NCBI RefSeq assembly: GCF_022012415.1
Contig: NZ_JAKLTR010000010.1
Coordinates: 124,001 to 188,000, forward strand
Reading direction: 5' to 3'
Source: Terrimonas ginsenosidimutans
GTDB taxonomy: Bacteria; Bacteroidota; Bacteroidia; Chitinophagales; Chitinophagaceae
DNA: 64,000 nucleotides
Shown here: positions 1-9,215 of the stretch, one piece after another
Layout: the number at the start of each line of letters is the position of its first letter
Numbering within the stretch: the first letter of the stretch is position 1
The notes under the pieces: model-generated
Seen by the model: only the letters and a program-made list of their open reading frames with translations
Databases searched by the model: none
What the model was told of the DNA's origin: nothing
Made by a program: the position numbers and the translations under genes

Positions 1-3000
1 CGCTACGGGCAATTCATACTGGTACGATGATACGATCTCTTTGATAGGCTGTGTATCACCCTTTTTTACTACGAAAATGAATGGAACATATGATGTGATA
101 GCTGGCAATTGCGTAATACCTAAAGACTGAATCTTATGATACAGAGATTTGCCCGAACCAAGGGTCATTGTATCGTTCAACCATACAGGAGGTAAAATAG
201 TGGAACCATAACCGCTATTGGTCATAATGATATAATTCCCGTCAGGTATCTGGTCGATAAAATTCATAGCATTTTGCCTTCCGGTAGTACCGGCAAGGTC
301 AAACAGGAAAAACCCCGGCAGAACGGTGCTGTTAAGCGGAGTGGGATTATAACTTCCGTACAGGCCGGTAGCTCCCTGGGAAACGTTCTTCCATGGTTTG
401 TTTGTAGTTCTGTCAATTACGTAAAAACGGATGGAGTTAGCGTTCACTGCAAGCGGGGAATAGAAGCCTGCCTGTGCCCTCACACCGTTTATGGCCAGTG
501 AATAGTTACCTGTCTCATGTCCGGCCTGGTAGACCCCGGTCTTAACGTCTATATCGCTGACTGATTCAGTGAATCTGAATTTCCTGTCTTCGGTATATCG
601 AATTTTGTCAAACTTATTTTTCAGGAACTGATAGTAGTGCGCTTGTGAGTAGCCAGGCTGGCCATTGGCGATATACTGGAAGGAAGAGTAGTTCCAGACG
701 GGTTCGCCGGCAATGTTTGCTGGTGCAACTCTCCAGTAATAGACGCTGCTGTCCGTCAGGCTCATGGGTGGATGAAATTCAAAGACCCCGCCAGCGGATG
801 TCGCATTGCTTGTCGTCATCAATGGCGAATTAAACGCCTGCGTGGTGTCTACTTCCACACGGTAGTTCCGGACGGGCGCGAAAGGATTGGCAGATGAAGC
901 TACAAGCGTAGGACTTGTTTCATTAACGATCGTATAGTTGAACGGGGAGACGGGTCGCACATCATCTTCAATGATATAAAAGTCTTTGGTGACGATATTG
1001 TTCGTCTCATACAACTCATCTATCTCATTCGCTTCGTCCAGTGTAACAGTAAGTTTGTTAAGTCCAACATCCCTGGAGGCCACTATCGGAATAGTGTATG
1101 TCAGTGAATCTGCATACTTGCGAAGAACGACAGTATCTCTTCTGATCAATTCGGTTGTATTATCGGGATAGGTCCTTCTCAGGGACACAATAAACTTTTT
1201 ATTTACGGTTTTACCAAGATTCGCGTATTGGGCGACGACCTTGAATTCCGTTTCTGAAATAGGAATAAATGCCGGCGTAACCTTCACCATTTGTGCTTCA
1301 ACGGCGAGATCAGGCTTTTCAAAACTGTATGGCTTTACCGCAGGATCACCATGAAGGGTGAATTGCTCGCACTGGAAACGCGCATAGAAATCTTCACTGC
1401 CGGTAGAGCTCAGCATCTGGGTAATCGCTTCATCCATGATATCGCCAAGGGCGCGACCATAATGCGTTGAAGTCATCGCCCGGTAGAACCGGGTATTATA
1501 TATATCCAGGTAGTGAACAACTCCAAGGTGGGTACTCGCAAGGAAAGCGACGGCGCCCTTTCCCGGAGCCAGCACATAGTTTTCCGAGATCGTTTCTTTG
1601 ACTACCAGTCGCGCTTCATTATAGAGATAAAAATTACCCGCATTACAACCCATGACAATGAAGATGGGGTACTTCCCTGAGTTATCGTACGCATTCGGAT
1701 TATCCAGGTTGAACTCCAGTGTTGTAGCAGAGGAGTGGCCAAAATAGGTAAGTATGCCTACGCCTGCGCGGAAAAGATTTGAGATCTGCGTAGAGCTGAC
1801 CTGCTGCACAGCGTCAGCGGAAGTTTTGGTGAATGTGCTTACATTTCCCCCGTAGGCGGTGTCTTCAATGATCCGTTTATGACCATTGAGTGCATCGGCC
1901 AGCAGCCTTGATGTTTCTTCATCACTGGCTCCGGTAACATGAATGATATTTTTTTTCCAGCCGGCATCTGCCACGCCGGGCGCTGTCTGTTTTGCTATTT
2001 GTTCGTGCGTTTTAAGCTTTTCGAGGTAAGCGGTGATCTCAGCCTTATTGATAACAGCTAACCTGCCTATCGGCACAAGGGGAACTGAACTGTTACCCTG
2101 AGCTGTTAGCAGATTATCCGAAGCGGGATTACCGAAAGTGGGCACCAATTGCAACTTCGCCATATTTGCGAGATATTCTCCATTACGGTACGAGGCATAG
2201 GTCACCCCTTTCCCGATGAGCAGAACGTAGCGGGGTTTAATCGTATTTTTCTCTCTTGCCCTGCGGACAAAATTGCGGATAGAAAGCGGGTGCATCTTTA
2301 TACCAAATGCATATTGATCGATCAGCTGATCCATCAAATATACTTTTGACGTAAATCCACCACCAGCGGCAGAAGATCTGTACTGGCGATAGTCTTCAAC
2401 AGGGTCTCCGGCACCGGATGCTGCTGTCAATAGCGAACTCGTAATGATCAGGAAATCTCCCTGACTGGCTGTGGACGAATAATCAATAAAATCGCGACGT
2501 TCCATTTCGCTTATCACCTTGATATTGGTGGCAGCCTCACTTACAAGTACGAGCGATCTTTCTACAGATGAAGGTTGCAATAATACTTTGAGTAATCCAG
2601 GCGTAGCTGTATTCATTTCGTATCTTCGCCCATTGGTCAGATCATATAATACAGGGGCACCTCCTGAATAGGAGAAATTTGAAATTTCCAGATAATTACC
2701 GGCAACATTTGCGGGAAGGGTGAATGAGAAATTTGCAGCACCGCTGAAGTCAAACCGGTGAGGGTACGTGAGTTCCAGTTGCGCAACGGTCATGCGGTCG
2801 TTGGAGAATGCACTGAAGCTGGTAACCTCAATATTCGCTGTGCCGCTGGCAATGGCAGAAACCGGGAAGATCTTGCCTGTTTTGGTATATTCAAAATAAT
2901 CGAGTGAAGCTCCCAGAATAGAATCCCCATTTAAACGGATCCTGTAGCGACGCTCATTCATGATTGCTCCGCACATATTGATTCTGAATGTTGCAGAGGG

Positions 3001-3654
3001 GGCTCCGCTTCCTGAATATACATTAAGACCGCTTAACATGTAAGACTCACTTGATTGTGGGCCGATGTAACCACCCGTCCAGCCTTCACCATAATCATAA
3101 GAAGATGAAAACACTGTACTGGTCAGCACCTGTTCCGCACGTCCCGGATTGATCTGCGCACGCGGATAGCGTCCTTCAACATGCATAAAATATGGCTCAG
3201 CGGGAAGAGTATTGGATGCTACATTATTAGCAGTGGGTAAAAGACGGAAATTAGCACTGGCACCGTTCACTGTCAGAAAGTAGGCAGCTGTATCTGTCTG
3301 AAGGCTCCAGTGATCGCTGATCTGGTAGTCCGATTCCCTGTACAACGGATTATCCGCCTTTCCGTCATTCATTTCACCCCAGAACTCGATATAGTCGGCA
3401 GCCCCCAGCACACCTGTCTGCACAGATGTATAGATCGGTACCTGCTTACCATTTCTCCAAAGCTGGAAATGCTCCGCATTGGTTGATCCAAGGTTCATTT
3501 GGCTCAGCAGGGATTGTGGCAAACGGTGAAGTCCCGTTGCGCCTACTTTGAATTTATAATAAGTCCTGGAGTAGTCGATCCATTCGTTATTATAAGTCTG
3601 GGCTCCGGCAGTCAGCGACAAAGCGGTCAACCAAACAAGTAAAAATCTCTTCAT
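1..3654 (-). CDS. PorU-like C25 peptidase of type IX secretion (PorU2 type), C-terminus beyond left edge
   Basis: The reading frame starts with ATG at 3654 and is open to base 1, giving at least 1218 residues. It begins with a signal peptide (MKRFLLVWLTALSLTAGAQ). A gingipain-type peptidase C25 domain lies near residues 380-690, with candidate catalytic His640 in the context YFGHSS and Cys670 in MGCNAGNF. Later parts look like beta-sandwich repeats. PorU is the sortase that removes the C-terminal signal of T9SS cargo at the cell surface. Canonical PorU proteins carry a different sequence around the catalytic Cys (CEFxRF-like), so I favour the PorU2 variant; this rests on memory of the family. 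The PorV-like gene lies 26 bases upstream on the same strand, which supports a shared transcript and a joint role in the outer membrane. The missing C-terminus prevents checking for its own sorting signal. Confidence 0.82.
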   Translation of the reverse strand, partial: MKRFLLVWLTALSLTAGAQTYNNEWIDYSRTYYKFKVGATGLHRLPQSLLSQMNLGSTNAEHFQLWRNGKQVPIYTSVQTGVLGAADYIEFWGEMNDGKADNPLYRESDYQISDHWSLQTDTAAYFLTVNGASANFRLLPTANNVASNTLPAEPYFMHVEGRYPRAQINPGRAEQVLTSTVFSSSYDYGEGWTGGYIGPQSSESYMLSGLNVYSGSGAPSATFRINMCGAIMNERRYRIRLNGDSILGASLDYFEYTKTGKIFPVSAIASGTANIEVTSFSAFSNDRMTVAQLELTYPHRFDFSGAANFSFTLPANVAGNYLEISNFSYSGGAPVLYDLTNGRRYEMNTATPGLLKVLLQPSSVERSLVLVSEAATNIKVISEMERRDFIDYSSTASQGDFLIITSSLLTAASGAGDPVEDYRQYRSSAAGGGFTSKVYLMDQLIDQYAFGIKMHPLSIRNFVRRAREKNTIKPRYVLLIGKGVTYASYRNGEYLANMAKLQLVPTFGNPASDNLLTAQGNSSVPLVPIGRLAVINKAEITAYLEKLKTHEQIAKQTAPGVADAGWKKNIIHVTGASDEETSRLLADALNGHKRIIEDTAYGGNVSTFTKTSADAVQQVSSTQISNLFRAGVGILTYFGHSSATTLEFNLDNPNAYDNSGKYPIFIVMGCNAGNFYLYNEARLVVKETISENYVLAPGKGAVAFLASTHLGVVHYLDIYNTRFYRAMTSTHYGRALGDIMDEAITQMLSSTGSEDFYARFQCEQFTLHGDPAVKPYSFEKPDLAVEAQMVKVTPAFIPISETEFKVVAQYANLGKTVNKKFIVSLRRTYPDNTTELIRRDTVVLRKYADSLTYTIPIVASRDVGLNKLTVTLDEANEIDELYETNNIVTKDFYIIEDDVRPVSPFNYTIVNETSPTLVASSANPFAPVRNYRVEVDTTQAFNSPLMTTSNATSAGGVFEFHPPMSLTDSSVYYWRVAPANIAGEPVWNYSSFQYIANGQPGYSQAHYYQFLKNKFDKIRYTEDRKFRFTESVSDIDVKTGVYQAGHETGNYSLAINGVRAQAGFYSPLAVNANSIRFYVIDRTTNKPWKNVSQGATGLYGSYNPTPLNSTVLPGFFLFDLAGTTGRQNAMNFIDQIPDGNYIIMTNSGYGSTILPPVWLNDTMTLGSGKSLYHKIQSLGITQLPAITSYVPFIFVVKKGDTQPIKEIVSSYQYELPVA

Positions 3655-3680
3655 TGAACGGTGTTTATGTAGTAGTACGG

Positions 3681-4814
3681 TTATTTTTTCTTTTTCCTGG
3701 TCTTGCTTTTATTCTTATCACTATTTGCCAGATCCAACCGGAGGGAAAAAACGTGTGTGAACAGCGGATTGGATTGGTTGGCCAGGTTCGTAAATGCATA
3801 GTCGATCGTAACACTCTGGATCTTGAAACCGGCACCGGCACTTGGCTGATAGATCCACACTTTTTTCTGGTTCAGCGTGTCTTCATCGGCCAGCGCCCTC
3901 TGAAAATTATTAATGCCTGCGCGCAGGAAGAACACGTTATTCATGTTATACTCGAGGCCAAGTTTAGGATCAGCACTTACGGGGTCAGCGCTGACAAGCG
4001 TGTTCCGCCTGCCATCAAATGTGAGGTCGATATTCGTTTCCGCGAGAATGGTCGATTTGCGGCCAACTTTGAATTCGCGACCGATCCCCAGAACAAGTCT
4101 TGGCGCCGTCATCTCCGTGGATTTTACAGGGATCTCGTTATTGGTTAAATAAAGCGCTTCTTTTTCCCGCTCAGTGAAGTTGAACGTCCATGCGTTGAAT
4201 GTGGTGGTAATGTCCCGTCCCGTAATGCCAAACCGCCATTTCCCCTGATGGATCTGCAGGCCGGCGTCGATACCAAAACCCCATGCTTTGGCGAACTTAC
4301 CCACGTTCCGGTGGATCACTTTGGCATTGATCCCGAACTGTACCTTCTTTTTTTCCGTGTCTTTCAGGCGCTGTGCGAATGAAAGAAGGAAGGCATAGTC
4401 AGCGGAGGAAAACGACTGAATATTGTTATAGTTGATCGAACCATCCGGTTCTACCAGGAATAGCGTGTTCATGATATCGTCTACCGCGAAGCGGAGACCT
4501 GTTACCGCAAAAGTTCTTTTGTTATTAGCCGATGGAAACGCAACGCTGGCGAAATCGTATTTGCCGATACCTGCAAAGTACTCGGCATGCATCAGGTTGA
4601 CCTGTGGGTTATCCTTCACACCAACCAGGCCGGCGGGATTCCAGTAGCCGGCCGTACCATCCGCAACAGAAGCGATCTGGGCACTTCCCATCGCAAGCCC
4701 TCGTGCGCCTGCGCCAATGTTCAAAAATTCATTGGAATACTTCCGGAACTGTGCTGTTGCAGCAAAAGGCAGGGAGAATAAAATCACCAACAGGTATAAA
4801 CGGCACGATTTCAT
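3681..4814 (-). CDS. PorV/PorQ-family outer-membrane protein (PorV2-like)
   Basis: This outer-membrane beta-barrel protein belongs to the PorV/PorQ family, relatives of FadL that shuttle T9SS cargo to the sortase. I chose ATG at 4814 because it directly precedes a good signal peptide (MKSCRLYLLVILFSLPFA); an in-frame ATG at 4841 would add nine charged residues ahead of it. The family signature FLNIGAGARGLAMGSAQIA followed by YWNPAG is near residues 30-60. About 377 residues match the usual length. The tail is strongly basic (KSKTRKKKK), which is unusual for a barrel protein and may sit in the periplasm. It precedes the PorU-like gene, so the two probably form a surface-attachment pair. The family assignment is firm; the PorV2 subtype is inferred from the neighbour. 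Confidence 0.85.
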   Translation of the reverse strand: MKSCRLYLLVILFSLPFAATAQFRKYSNEFLNIGAGARGLAMGSAQIASVADGTAGYWNPAGLVGVKDNPQVNLMHAEYFAGIGKYDFASVAFPSANNKRTFAVTGLRFAVDDIMNTLFLVEPDGSINYNNIQSFSSADYAFLLSFAQRLKDTEKKKVQFGINAKVIHRNVGKFAKAWGFGIDAGLQIHQGKWRFGITGRDITTTFNAWTFNFTEREKEALYLTNNEIPVKSTEMTAPRLVLGIGREFKVGRKSTILAETNIDLTFDGRRNTLVSADPVSADPKLGLEYNMNNVFFLRAGINNFQRALADEDTLNQKKVWIYQPSAGAGFKIQSVTIDYAFTNLANQSNPLFTHVFSLRLDLANSDKNKSKTRKKKK

Positions 4815-4914
4815 CAGGATAGATTGTTTTCTAATAAGCAATTAAAATGGCTGCTTGATCTTAGGGTAAAACGTTACTGTAAAAGTAGCAATTCGACCGT
4901 GTAAATCATAGTTT

Positions 4915-4996
4915 GCAGGTTTAAAGGTTTGATAGTTCAGAAGTTGTACCGGGGTCAACTCCTAAGCCGTTGAAACATTAAACTTTTAAACTTTTC
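4915..4996. repeat. Imperfect inverted repeat of GTTTAAA-type heptads
   Basis: The left arm near 4915-4940 reads GGTTTAAAGGTTTGATAGTT and the right arm at 4973-4996 reads AACATTAAACTTTTAAACTT in the inverse sense. The arms are imperfect. They sit in the 358-base divergent gap between the PorV-like gene and tyrS. The same unit returns at 15098-15128 and 18466-18596. The rest of the gap (4815-5172) holds only the hairpin described next. Confidence 0.55.
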
Positions 4997-5058
4997 TGCG
5001 CTGATCCGGATGCTGAAAACGAACGGATTAGAAAAATATTGCTTTATAGGCGAAGCTT

Positions 5059-5119
5059 CCCCGTTCTGGTGTAATTTCGCGAACCTCACCGCCGTGTAAA
5101 GCGGTGAAACCGAACAGGG
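5059..5119 (+). promoter_or_regulatory. Stem-loop in the tyrS leader
   Basis: A perfect inner stem pairs TCACCGC (5086-5092) with GCGGTGA (5101-5107) around an eight-base loop. An outer imperfect stem pairs CCCGTTCTGGT (5060-5070) with ACCGAACAGGG (5109-5119). It lies about 50 bases before the tyrS start. No T-run follows, so it does not look like an intrinsic terminator. It could be a leader structure controlling tyrS, or the end of an unseen short transcript. Confidence 0.35.
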
Positions 5120-5172
5120 TAGTTATTGATGCCCGGGCCGGTCCAAGTTTGAACGTCATAAAAAGTTAACGG

Positions 5173-6450
5173 ATGAATCTCATTGAGGAATTACGCTGGA
5201 GAGGTATGATACAGGACATCATGCCCGGCACAGAAGATCAACTGAAAAAGGAAATGACCACTGCCTATATCGGTTTTGACCCTACGGCAGACAGTCTTCA
5301 TATCGGCAGCCTCGTGCCGATCCTGCTCCTCGTCCATTTGCAAAAGGCAGGACATAAACCCATTGCGCTCGTTGGCGGAGCTACCGGGATGATCGGCGAC
5401 CCGAGCATGAAAAGCGAAGAACGGAACCTGCTTGATGAAGCGACGCTGAACCGCAATGTGGCAGGCGTAAAAGCTCAGCTGGAAAAATTCCTCGACTTTG
5501 ATGCTTCAAAGCCAAATGCGGCGGAAATGGCGAATAACTATGACTGGTTCAAAACGATCTCTTTCATTGATTTTCTGCGGGATACCGGTAAACATATCAC
5601 TGTCAACTACATGATGGCGAAAGACAGTGTAAAAAAACGGATCGAAGGCGATACCGGCATTAGCTATACAGAATTCGCATACCAGATGATGCAGGGATAC
5701 GACTTCTACTGGCTTTACGAAAACAAGAACTGTAAGCTCCAGATGGGCGGTAGCGATCAGTGGGGCAATATAACCACCGGCACCGAGCTCATCCGCCGCA
5801 AGGCCAATGGCGAAGCTTTTGCCTTTACCTGCCCGTTGATCAAAAAGGCAGACGGAACCAAGTTTGGGAAAACGGAATCGGGCAATATCTGGCTTGATCT
5901 CAACCGTACTTCCCAATACCAGTTCTACCAGTTCTGGCTGAATGCCACCGATGCGGACGCCAGCTCCTGGATCAGGATCTTCACTTTCCTTGGAAAGGAA
6001 GAAGTGGATCAACTGCTGGCCGAGCATGCAAAAGATCCCGGGCAGCGCCTGTTACAGAAAAAACTCGCGGAAGAGATCACCGTGTTTGTACACGGACGGG
6101 AAGAATACCAGAAAGCCATTGAAACTACCACCAAATTGTTTGCCAATGCAACCGCACCGGCGGAAAGTCTGAGCATTGAAGACCTGGAAGGCATGAATGG
6201 TGTGGTAAAATCAGACTACCCAAAAGAAAAGATCATAGCCGGGGTTGATGTTGTCAGCTTTCTTGCTGAAACAGGCATTTTCCCGAGCAAGGGAGAAGCA
6301 AGAAAACTCGTACAGGGTGGCGGTGTGAGCATCAACAGGAATAAGGTTGAAGAAGTTCAAATGAGTGTCGATCAGAAATTGCTTTTACACAACACATATA
6401 TTCTAATTCAGAAAGGAAAAAGAAATTTTTATCTTGTAAAAGCTATTTAA
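5173..6450 (+). CDS. tyrS: Tyrosine--tRNA ligase
   Basis: This cytoplasmic class I aminoacyl-tRNA synthetase attaches tyrosine to tRNA-Tyr. The HIGH-type motif appears as HIGS at residues 43-46, and the KMSKS-type loop as KFGKT at 230-234. The tyrosine-pocket motif YQMMQGYD and GGSDQWGN are both present. An S4 RNA-binding domain occupies roughly residues 355-425. The length of 425 residues is normal for bacterial TyrRS. The start is the first ATG in frame and gives the expected N-terminus. It appears to be transcribed alone or with the hydrolase 61 bases downstream; the leader contains a stem-loop. Nothing unusual is seen in the enzyme. Confidence 0.97.
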   Translation: MNLIEELRWRGMIQDIMPGTEDQLKKEMTTAYIGFDPTADSLHIGSLVPILLLVHLQKAGHKPIALVGGATGMIGDPSMKSEERNLLDEATLNRNVAGVKAQLEKFLDFDASKPNAAEMANNYDWFKTISFIDFLRDTGKHITVNYMMAKDSVKKRIEGDTGISYTEFAYQMMQGYDFYWLYENKNCKLQMGGSDQWGNITTGTELIRRKANGEAFAFTCPLIKKADGTKFGKTESGNIWLDLNRTSQYQFYQFWLNATDADASSWIRIFTFLGKEEVDQLLAEHAKDPGQRLLQKKLAEEITVFVHGREEYQKAIETTTKLFANATAPAESLSIEDLEGMNGVVKSDYPKEKIIAGVDVVSFLAETGIFPSKGEARKLVQGGGVSINRNKVEEVQMSVDQKLLLHNTYILIQKGKRNFYLVKAI

Positions 6451-6511
6451 TAAACAAAATCAGGTCTTTGCCATTTCTTGTCCCCGGGCAACAAAGGCAC
6501 GATGAATTATT

Positions 6512-7177
6512 ATGAAAGATCCAGTAATGAAAATGTATTTTATCAGCGGACTTGGCGCAGACAGGCGCGTATTTTCATTGCTGGACCTCTCCTTTTGTGA
6601 GCCGGTATTCCTGGATTGGGTAACGCCCGATCCATCAGATACACTTGCGACCTATGCCGCGAAAATGCGTGCGCTGATCCCCGAAGAGGCTCCGGTAATA
6701 GTTGGCCTGTCGCTGGGCGGCATGCTGGCCACTGAGATCGCGAAAGCAGATCCCCGGGTGAAATCGATCCTGATCTCCAGCAACAAAACCAGCAATGAAT
6801 TTCCTTCCTACCTGAAAATGTTCCGCTATTTTCCGCTGTACAAATGGATACCGGGGGTAGTTATGAAAAATATGCAAAGCCTTTACACCTATTCCTTTGG
6901 AGTAAAGGATCCTGAACAAAAGAAGATCCTGTATGCGATCATCAAAGATGCGGATATACCTTTCGTAAGATGGGCTCTCGGGGCCATTATGAACTGGGAA
7001 AGTTCCGTCGCTCCCTCAAACATTGTTCAGATCCACGGTACGGGCGACCGGCTTTTCCGTGCGAAATATATCAAGGCTGATTATATAATTGATGGCGGAA
7101 GTCATACAATGACGATGGATAAGCATGCGGAGATTTCAGTTTTGCTGAAACAACTGACCACGGACCGCAAGGTTTAG
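6512..7177 (+). CDS. Alpha/beta-hydrolase fold protein
   Basis: This small cytoplasmic hydrolase (221 residues) has the nucleophile elbow GLSLGG with Ser near residue 67, an acid in HGTGDR and a histidine in GGSHTM close to the C-terminus, so the Ser-Asp-His triad is complete. There is no signal peptide. The first ATG at 6512 is used here, but ATG at 6527 or 6533 would equally fit, as the conserved strand begins at MYFISGLGAD. The substrate cannot be told from sequence. It follows tyrS in the same direction and ends before a repeat that separates it from the convergent cyanophycinase gene. Confidence 0.8.
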   Translation: MKDPVMKMYFISGLGADRRVFSLLDLSFCEPVFLDWVTPDPSDTLATYAAKMRALIPEEAPVIVGLSLGGMLATEIAKADPRVKSILISSNKTSNEFPSYLKMFRYFPLYKWIPGVVMKNMQSLYTYSFGVKDPEQKKILYAIIKDADIPFVRWALGAIMNWESSVAPSNIVQIHGTGDRLFRAKYIKADYIIDGGSHTMTMDKHAEISVLLKQLTTDRKV

Positions 7178-7189
7178 CCTGATTAAATA

Positions 7190-7245
7190 TTCTTTGCGTC
7201 CACTGCGGTCCTTTGCGTTGCGTTGCTCCTACGCCCATTAATTCT
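7190..7245. repeat. Single arm of the CTTTGCGTCC-type intergenic repeat
   Basis: The segment contains TTTGCGTCCACTGCGGTCC followed by CTTTGCGTTGCG and CTCCTACGCC. Its reverse complement matches the arms of the 27511-27628 element (GCGTAGGAG at one end and GGACGCAAAGA at the other). It lies between convergent genes, where a bidirectional end of transcription would be useful. Confidence 0.5.
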
Positions 7246-7253
7246 CAGCCTGG

Positions 7254-8150
7254 TCACTCCACACTCACCTGTTTTCTGACCACTGCTCCTTCCCTCGCTT
7301 CAGGCAGGAATTTGCGTTCATCGAGAATATATCCATTTCCTTTTTCACAGAAATGTACTTTCAGGTTTTCGATGCTGATCGGGTTTCCGTCGGGAATGTC
7401 AGCGATATTGCAATGACCAATATCAAAGCCATCGATGATCACAACAAGCCCGCTGCCGATCGCTTCCATTTTGTTGCCGCCTTCGGTGATCAGCATACCG
7501 GTATCTTCACCCAGTCCAATACCGATCGCCTGGGGATTGGTGGCAACTGCCTGGGCAAGGCGACCAAATCTTCCGCGCTTTTCAAAGTGCGAATCAATGA
7601 TCACATCATCTATGAAACCAAGACCGGTGGTCATTTTTACTTCGCCTTTCAGGTGCGCCCGCATCGCATTTCCCTCATAGATCATGGTATTGCTCATAGC
7701 CATTGCGCCGGCACTTGTCCCTGCAATAGTGAAACTTTCCTCCGAATAACGGTTCAGCATCACCCGCAGGATTTCCGTTCCTCCAAATATGGCACTTAAA
7801 CGTAATTGATTACCTCCTGAGAACATTACTCCATCGCATCGGCGGATCCTCTCAATATACTCCGGACGGGCAGCATCCTGACGATTACGGATATGCATCA
7901 GGTCTACATTCGTACACCCCATCTTACCAAAAGCGTCCATATAGTGATTGCCTACTTCGGTGGGGATCATCGATGCAGTGGTAATGATCTCGATTCTTGA
8001 TGAAGGACCGCCGATCTCTTCCACAATACGGCGCAGAATGCCAAGCTCAAAGAAGTTCAGGTTACTTCTGTGTATTTCTCCTTTTTCCAGATCGGTGCCT
8101 TTATCTTCCGCACCGCCTACGGCGATCAGTTTTCCCTTAGGATGACTCAT
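7254..8150 (-). CDS. cphB: Cyanophycinase (peptidase family S51)
   Basis: Cyanophycinase cuts the Asp-Arg storage polymer cyanophycin into beta-Asp-Arg dipeptides. The nucleophile motif GTSAGAM places the catalytic Ser at residue 146. Other S51 features are FSGGNQ near 110-115 and the DSHFEKRGRFGRL block. The 298-residue length and the absence of a signal peptide point to an intracellular enzyme of the CphB type, as opposed to the secreted CphE type. A TATTTTTG box on the minus strand (8179-8172) could be its -7 promoter element, although no convincing -33 TTTG was found. The presence of cphA 4 kb away confirms the pathway. An isoaspartyl dipeptidase for the next step is not in the window. 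Confidence 0.95.
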   Translation of the reverse strand: MSHPKGKLIAVGGAEDKGTDLEKGEIHRSNLNFFELGILRRIVEEIGGPSSRIEIITTASMIPTEVGNHYMDAFGKMGCTNVDLMHIRNRQDAARPEYIERIRRCDGVMFSGGNQLRLSAIFGGTEILRVMLNRYSEESFTIAGTSAGAMAMSNTMIYEGNAMRAHLKGEVKMTTGLGFIDDVIIDSHFEKRGRFGRLAQAVATNPQAIGIGLGEDTGMLITEGGNKMEAIGSGLVVIIDGFDIGHCNIADIPDGNPISIENLKVHFCEKGNGYILDERKFLPEAREGAVVRKQVSVE

Positions 8151-8298
8151 TCATTGGGGTTTGATATAACGCAAAAATAATCAAAACCGCTAACAAGGCT
8201 TTCATTTAATGATACTGATCATCTTCGATCAGACTTACATGAAAACCAATGCACATACTAGCGATCTATACTTAAACGTTTGAAGCTAATACTTCAGC

Positions 8299-9213
8299 AT
8301 GTCCAAACCAGTTTTTTTATTATTGTGTATCCTTCTTACCTGCACTTATCATTGCCATACGCAGGAAAACAGCAGGTTGATGGTCTATTTCGACTCGGAT
8401 AGATCCCTGATCAGAAATGACGCGAAAGATTCACTGCAAAAGCTTCTGCAAACATTAAGATCTGCCGGAAATGTAACGCAAATAGAGATCGCCGCACATT
8501 GCGATGGGCGGGGAACGGAAGCTTATAACCTGGCATTGTCTGACCGGCGGGCTACCGCTGTAGAGGCTTTCCTTAGATCAAATGGTCTGGCTGCGGGAAT
8601 TCCTATTACAAAACAGGCTCTCGGCGAAATGGCCTTGCTGAATACAGACCAGCGTGCTGAGGACCAGGCGATGAACAGACGCGCAGAGATAATCCTTCAT
8701 ATTGCTCCAGCTCCCCCCCCGCCGCCGGCCCCTCCTGCCCCCGCAGCGGCAGACACCACTGAAGTGGAAGAAATGCCGGCTCCGGTAAAGGATACCGTCA
8801 TCGGACAATTGTTTGATCCAACTGCTTATGAAAATATCAAAGTAGGTGATCAGCTCATTCTGAATAATATCAATTTTCAACCCGGGCGTCATGTGCTGCT
8901 CAGCTGGTCGATGCCAAATCTCGAAGAATTATTGAAAGTGATGAAAGATCACCCAACATTGAAGATCGAGATCCAGGGACATATCTGCTGCATCAATACG
9001 GGAGCAGATGGCCCAGACGCAGATCTCGGCACTTACAACCTTTCAGAAGAAAGAGCAAAAACGGTTTATCGCTACCTCATCGATAAAGGCATCAGGAAAT
9101 CAAGATTATCATATAAAGGTTTTGGCAGCCGGCAGAAATTGTATCCGTACGAAAGGACTGAAAAAGAAAGAACACTGAACAGAAGGGTGGAAATAAAGAT
9201 CCTGAGTAAATAG
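8299..9213 (+). CDS. Envelope protein with two OmpA-like peptidoglycan-binding domains
   Basis: The protein starts with a signal peptide (MSKPVFLLLCILLTCTYHC). A first OmpA-like domain at about residues 25-130 contains FDSDRSLIRNDAKDSL and NRRAEI. A proline/alanine linker near 137-155 (APPPPPAPPAP) is encoded by a C-rich tract. A second OmpA-like domain at about 185-304 includes NLSEERAKTVYRYLIDKGI and the terminal NRRVEIKIL. Both halves keep the D/N and R residues that bind diaminopimelate in this family. No lipobox or beta-barrel is evident, so it is probably periplasmic or weakly membrane-attached and bridges wall and envelope. It is divergent from cphB and stops three bases before the convergent permease gene. 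Confidence 0.85.
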   Translation: MSKPVFLLLCILLTCTYHCHTQENSRLMVYFDSDRSLIRNDAKDSLQKLLQTLRSAGNVTQIEIAAHCDGRGTEAYNLALSDRRATAVEAFLRSNGLAAGIPITKQALGEMALLNTDQRAEDQAMNRRAEIILHIAPAPPPPPAPPAPAAADTTEVEEMPAPVKDTVIGQLFDPTAYENIKVGDQLILNNINFQPGRHVLLSWSMPNLEELLKVMKDHPTLKIEIQGHICCINTGADGPDADLGTYNLSEERAKTVYRYLIDKGIRKSRLSYKGFGSRQKLYPYERTEKERTLNRRVEIKILSK

Positions 9214-9215
9214 AA

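Noticed and set aside
3654-4148. Plus-strand frame opposite the PorV-like gene
   Set aside because: The translation is a shadow of the minus-strand coding sequence and lacks family features.
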